A stretch of DNA of 64,000 nt, from the NCBI GenBank assembly GCA_009602735.1, contig WELA01003661.1, forward strand, positions 34,410 to 98,409, read 5' to 3'. Numbering within the stretch: the first letter of the stretch is position 1; the number at the start of each line of letters is the position of its first letter. The translations under genes were made by a program, and so were the position numbers. The DNA is from Mesotaenium endlicherianum (lineage: Eukaryota > Streptophyta > Zygnematophyceae > Zygnematales > Mesotaeniaceae). This document shows, piece by piece, positions 62,497 to 64,000 of this stretch. The notes below the pieces were generated by a model. The model searched no databases and was not told the DNA's origin. It saw only the letters and a list, made by a program, of their open reading frames with translations.

Positions 62497-63168
62497 TTAA
62501 CCGTGGCAGACAGATGCTGTGGCATTAGAAACACAGATGTTGGCATACTTCTTCTTTGTCTCCTTGGTGCCCTTGCTCTCAATAGGAGGCTCGTTTGGTG
62601 GGCCAAGAGCCAGTGAGGGACCAGCAGCAAAGGCAAGAAGGGCAACCGCAGCACCTGCGGCCATTGTCCGTCGGCTCACGGGCTCTTCCTTCTTTACACT
62701 GCACCTGACTGGGGCAACCTGCAGGCCAAATGCGGGTAAATGACGATTGCCATTAAGCAAAGTGGGCAGCATATCTTCTACATTCTCCAGCAGAATGTCA
62801 AAGAGTAATTTAAGAGGCACCATAACGAACGTTGACTATAGCAGAAGATTGGCAACTTATTGAGCTGACTGCGCCTTCTAGCTCAAGCCTATTAAGGACA
62901 ACCAGAACTTCGCCAATGCAGCATTCACGACCAAGAAGTAGACCAAAAAACGACTGTATCTGTCTTAGAAAAAAAGCCATAGACATGATGGAAGGTCGTC
63001 GTAAAGACATTGGTTTCTATAAGAATTTAATTAATGACAATGCACGCAGAAATCTGAGCTTACCTGCACACGAGTTGTAGTCTGGCGAGCAGAGGATCCA
63101 GTGCGGACACCAGCAAAGCTCGCAACAGAAGCAAGCTGGAAAGCAGCGACGGATGATAAGGCAGCCAT
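62497..63168 (-). CDS. PSBTN: PsbTn, nuclear-encoded 5-kDa lumenal subunit of photosystem II
   Basis: Small extrinsic subunit on the lumenal side of photosystem II. Exons in coding order: 63064-63168 and 62497-62718 (108 aa, normal length); phase agrees. The first 45 residues are a Ser/Ala/Thr-rich chloroplast transit peptide. A thylakoid signal follows: twin arginines at 51-52, a hydrophobic stretch MAAGAAVALLAFAAGPSLA, and probable cleavage after Ala72. The twin arginine suggests the Tat route, which is inference. The mature peptide of about 36 residues contains GTKETKKKYANICV and two cysteines (97 and 106), matching the plant pattern KKKYAxxCV-x7-C; these cysteines probably form a disulfide. 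Upstream lies a decamer repeat array. Confidence 0.88.
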
Positions 63169-64000
63169 GGTTGCGAAGAAAGCAGTGGAAGGGGAGAAAG
63201 CTTCGAGAAGATAATGATGCCTCAGGCGTCCCTCACGTCAATGTTGGAGTATACTTGAATGCTCGAAAACGTTGGCAGCATCGCGTGCCAGAGAAGGTGA
63301 AAGCCATCTTATCTGATGGGAATCCTGACCAGACGCTCAAGATTGTGGATCGAATTAAGATGATTGGGGAAGCAGTGACTGGTTCAGTACGATCAGTCTT
63401 GCTCGCCGGCTGGGAAGTACGGTTTTATACGGAGACAGTCTGGTGTGTCACAGAAGTGTGTCAGCAGGTTGAAGCCTCAAGCCAGTTCAAGGCAGTTCAA
63501 GCCGGTTGAAGCGAGTTGAAAAAGTGCAAGTGATCATGAGATCTGGAATCTACAGGCAGCTAAAGGTGGCCGAAGGCCATGGGGTGCTAACTCTTGGGGT
63601 CTTTCTGCGAAATAAATCAATGGTTTTCTTTTGGTACCGGAAATTAATATTTGTGCAATTTTTATAAGAGAATTCAATTCTGCCAGCTTTTGGTGCCCGT
63701 TATCAATAAAATGAAATCCCTGCGGTCCAGTTTCAAACTTTCACTTTTATTGCGTGTTGGTTGTTACAGCCGGCAACATTTTTCAAATGTTTAGAATTCT
63801 GACAGCACGAGCGAACCATGTGTGCACTCGTTGCTGCTTGGTATGTTATTGCTTGTGAAAAGAATTTTTCATTAACAATCCACTCAAACTTCACTACCTG
63901 CGAGATGGAAAATTTCAACAGTGTGATGGTTTATACGGCAATTTGGGAAGGGAGCGAAAAAGTTGGAGAAATTAAGGGTGGAAAAACAAATTCCTTGCCA
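63169..64000. promoter_or_regulatory. Upstream region of PsbTn to window end
   Basis: The expected PsbTn promoter. A plus-strand open frame at 63153-63509 overlaps the PsbTn start in antisense, crosses the decamer array and has no recognisable domain, so it is not called. The following 450 bp are AT-rich with no visible gene. Confidence 0.45.
63471..63520. repeat. Decamer repeat with TTCAA/TTGAA cores upstream of PsbTn
   Basis: Successive 10-base units gccagttcaa, ggcagttcaa, gccggttgaa, gcgagttgaa (63481-63520), preceded by a weaker unit gaagcctcaa at 63471. TTCAA and TTGAA are reverse complements, so the array combines two orientations of one core at helical spacing. It lies about 310-350 bp upstream of the start codon. 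Confidence 0.8.

Noticed and set aside
63153-63509. 118-codon open frame antisense to the PsbTn start
   Set aside because: It overlaps the PsbTn start codon in antisense, runs through the decamer repeat and has no similarity I can name.

Overview
This window is eukaryotic nuclear DNA from a photosynthetic member of the green lineage, most likely a green alga. It encodes a plant-type glutathione reductase with a transit peptide, the chloroplast sensor kinase CSK, a nuclear-encoded photosystem II subunit (PsbTn), a plastid-style methionine sulfoxide reductase A and a putative organellar 5'-3' exonuclease. Genes are intron-rich with short GC-rich exons. Introns hold (CA)n/(GA)n microsatellites and homopolymers, and spacers are AT-richer. 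I cannot name the species. Two assembly gaps (10205-10786 and 22402-23016) and single Ns at 40307 and 52554 show a draft assembly. No prokaryotic features (operons, ribosome binding sites, CRISPR) were seen.

I rebuilt twelve protein-coding genes by joining exons at splice sites and checking reading phase across each junction. In order: glutathione reductase (+, 1728-7277), ABCI/CAF16-type ABC ATPase (-, 8745-12596), cytoplasmic poly(A)-binding protein (+, 13870-18125), CSK (-, 19667-26087), 5'-3' exonuclease (+, 27264-30898), Rab21 GTPase (-, 31761-33437), WDR82/Swd2 (+, 33472-37199), EME1 (-, 39062-45019), NAA25 (+, 47314-53910), PHAX (-, 54888-57676), MSRA (+, 58357-60740) and PsbTn (-, 62497-63168). 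Orientation alternates strictly, so the window is a series of head-to-head and tail-to-tail pairs. A Ty3/gypsy-like reverse transcriptase relic lies near the left edge.

The genes do not form one pathway. Three concern plastid redox or photosystem function (glutathione reductase, CSK, PsbTn; MSRA is related through oxidative repair). Three concern RNA or chromatin (PABP, PHAX, WDR82). Two concern DNA processing (EME1, exonuclease). The rest cover N-terminal acetylation (NAA25), endosomal traffic (Rab21) and a soluble ABC ATPase.

The most unusual signals are non-coding. Short degenerate tandem repeats with an exact 10-bp period lie in several promoter regions. The start codons of Rab21 and WDR82 are only 34 bp apart. 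A 253-bp repeat with hairpins is present in three copies after WDR82. An adenine-rich tract lies just before the PABP start codon. A lone LAMMER-kinase exon sits inside a CSK intron, and EME1 has a likely GC-AG intron.
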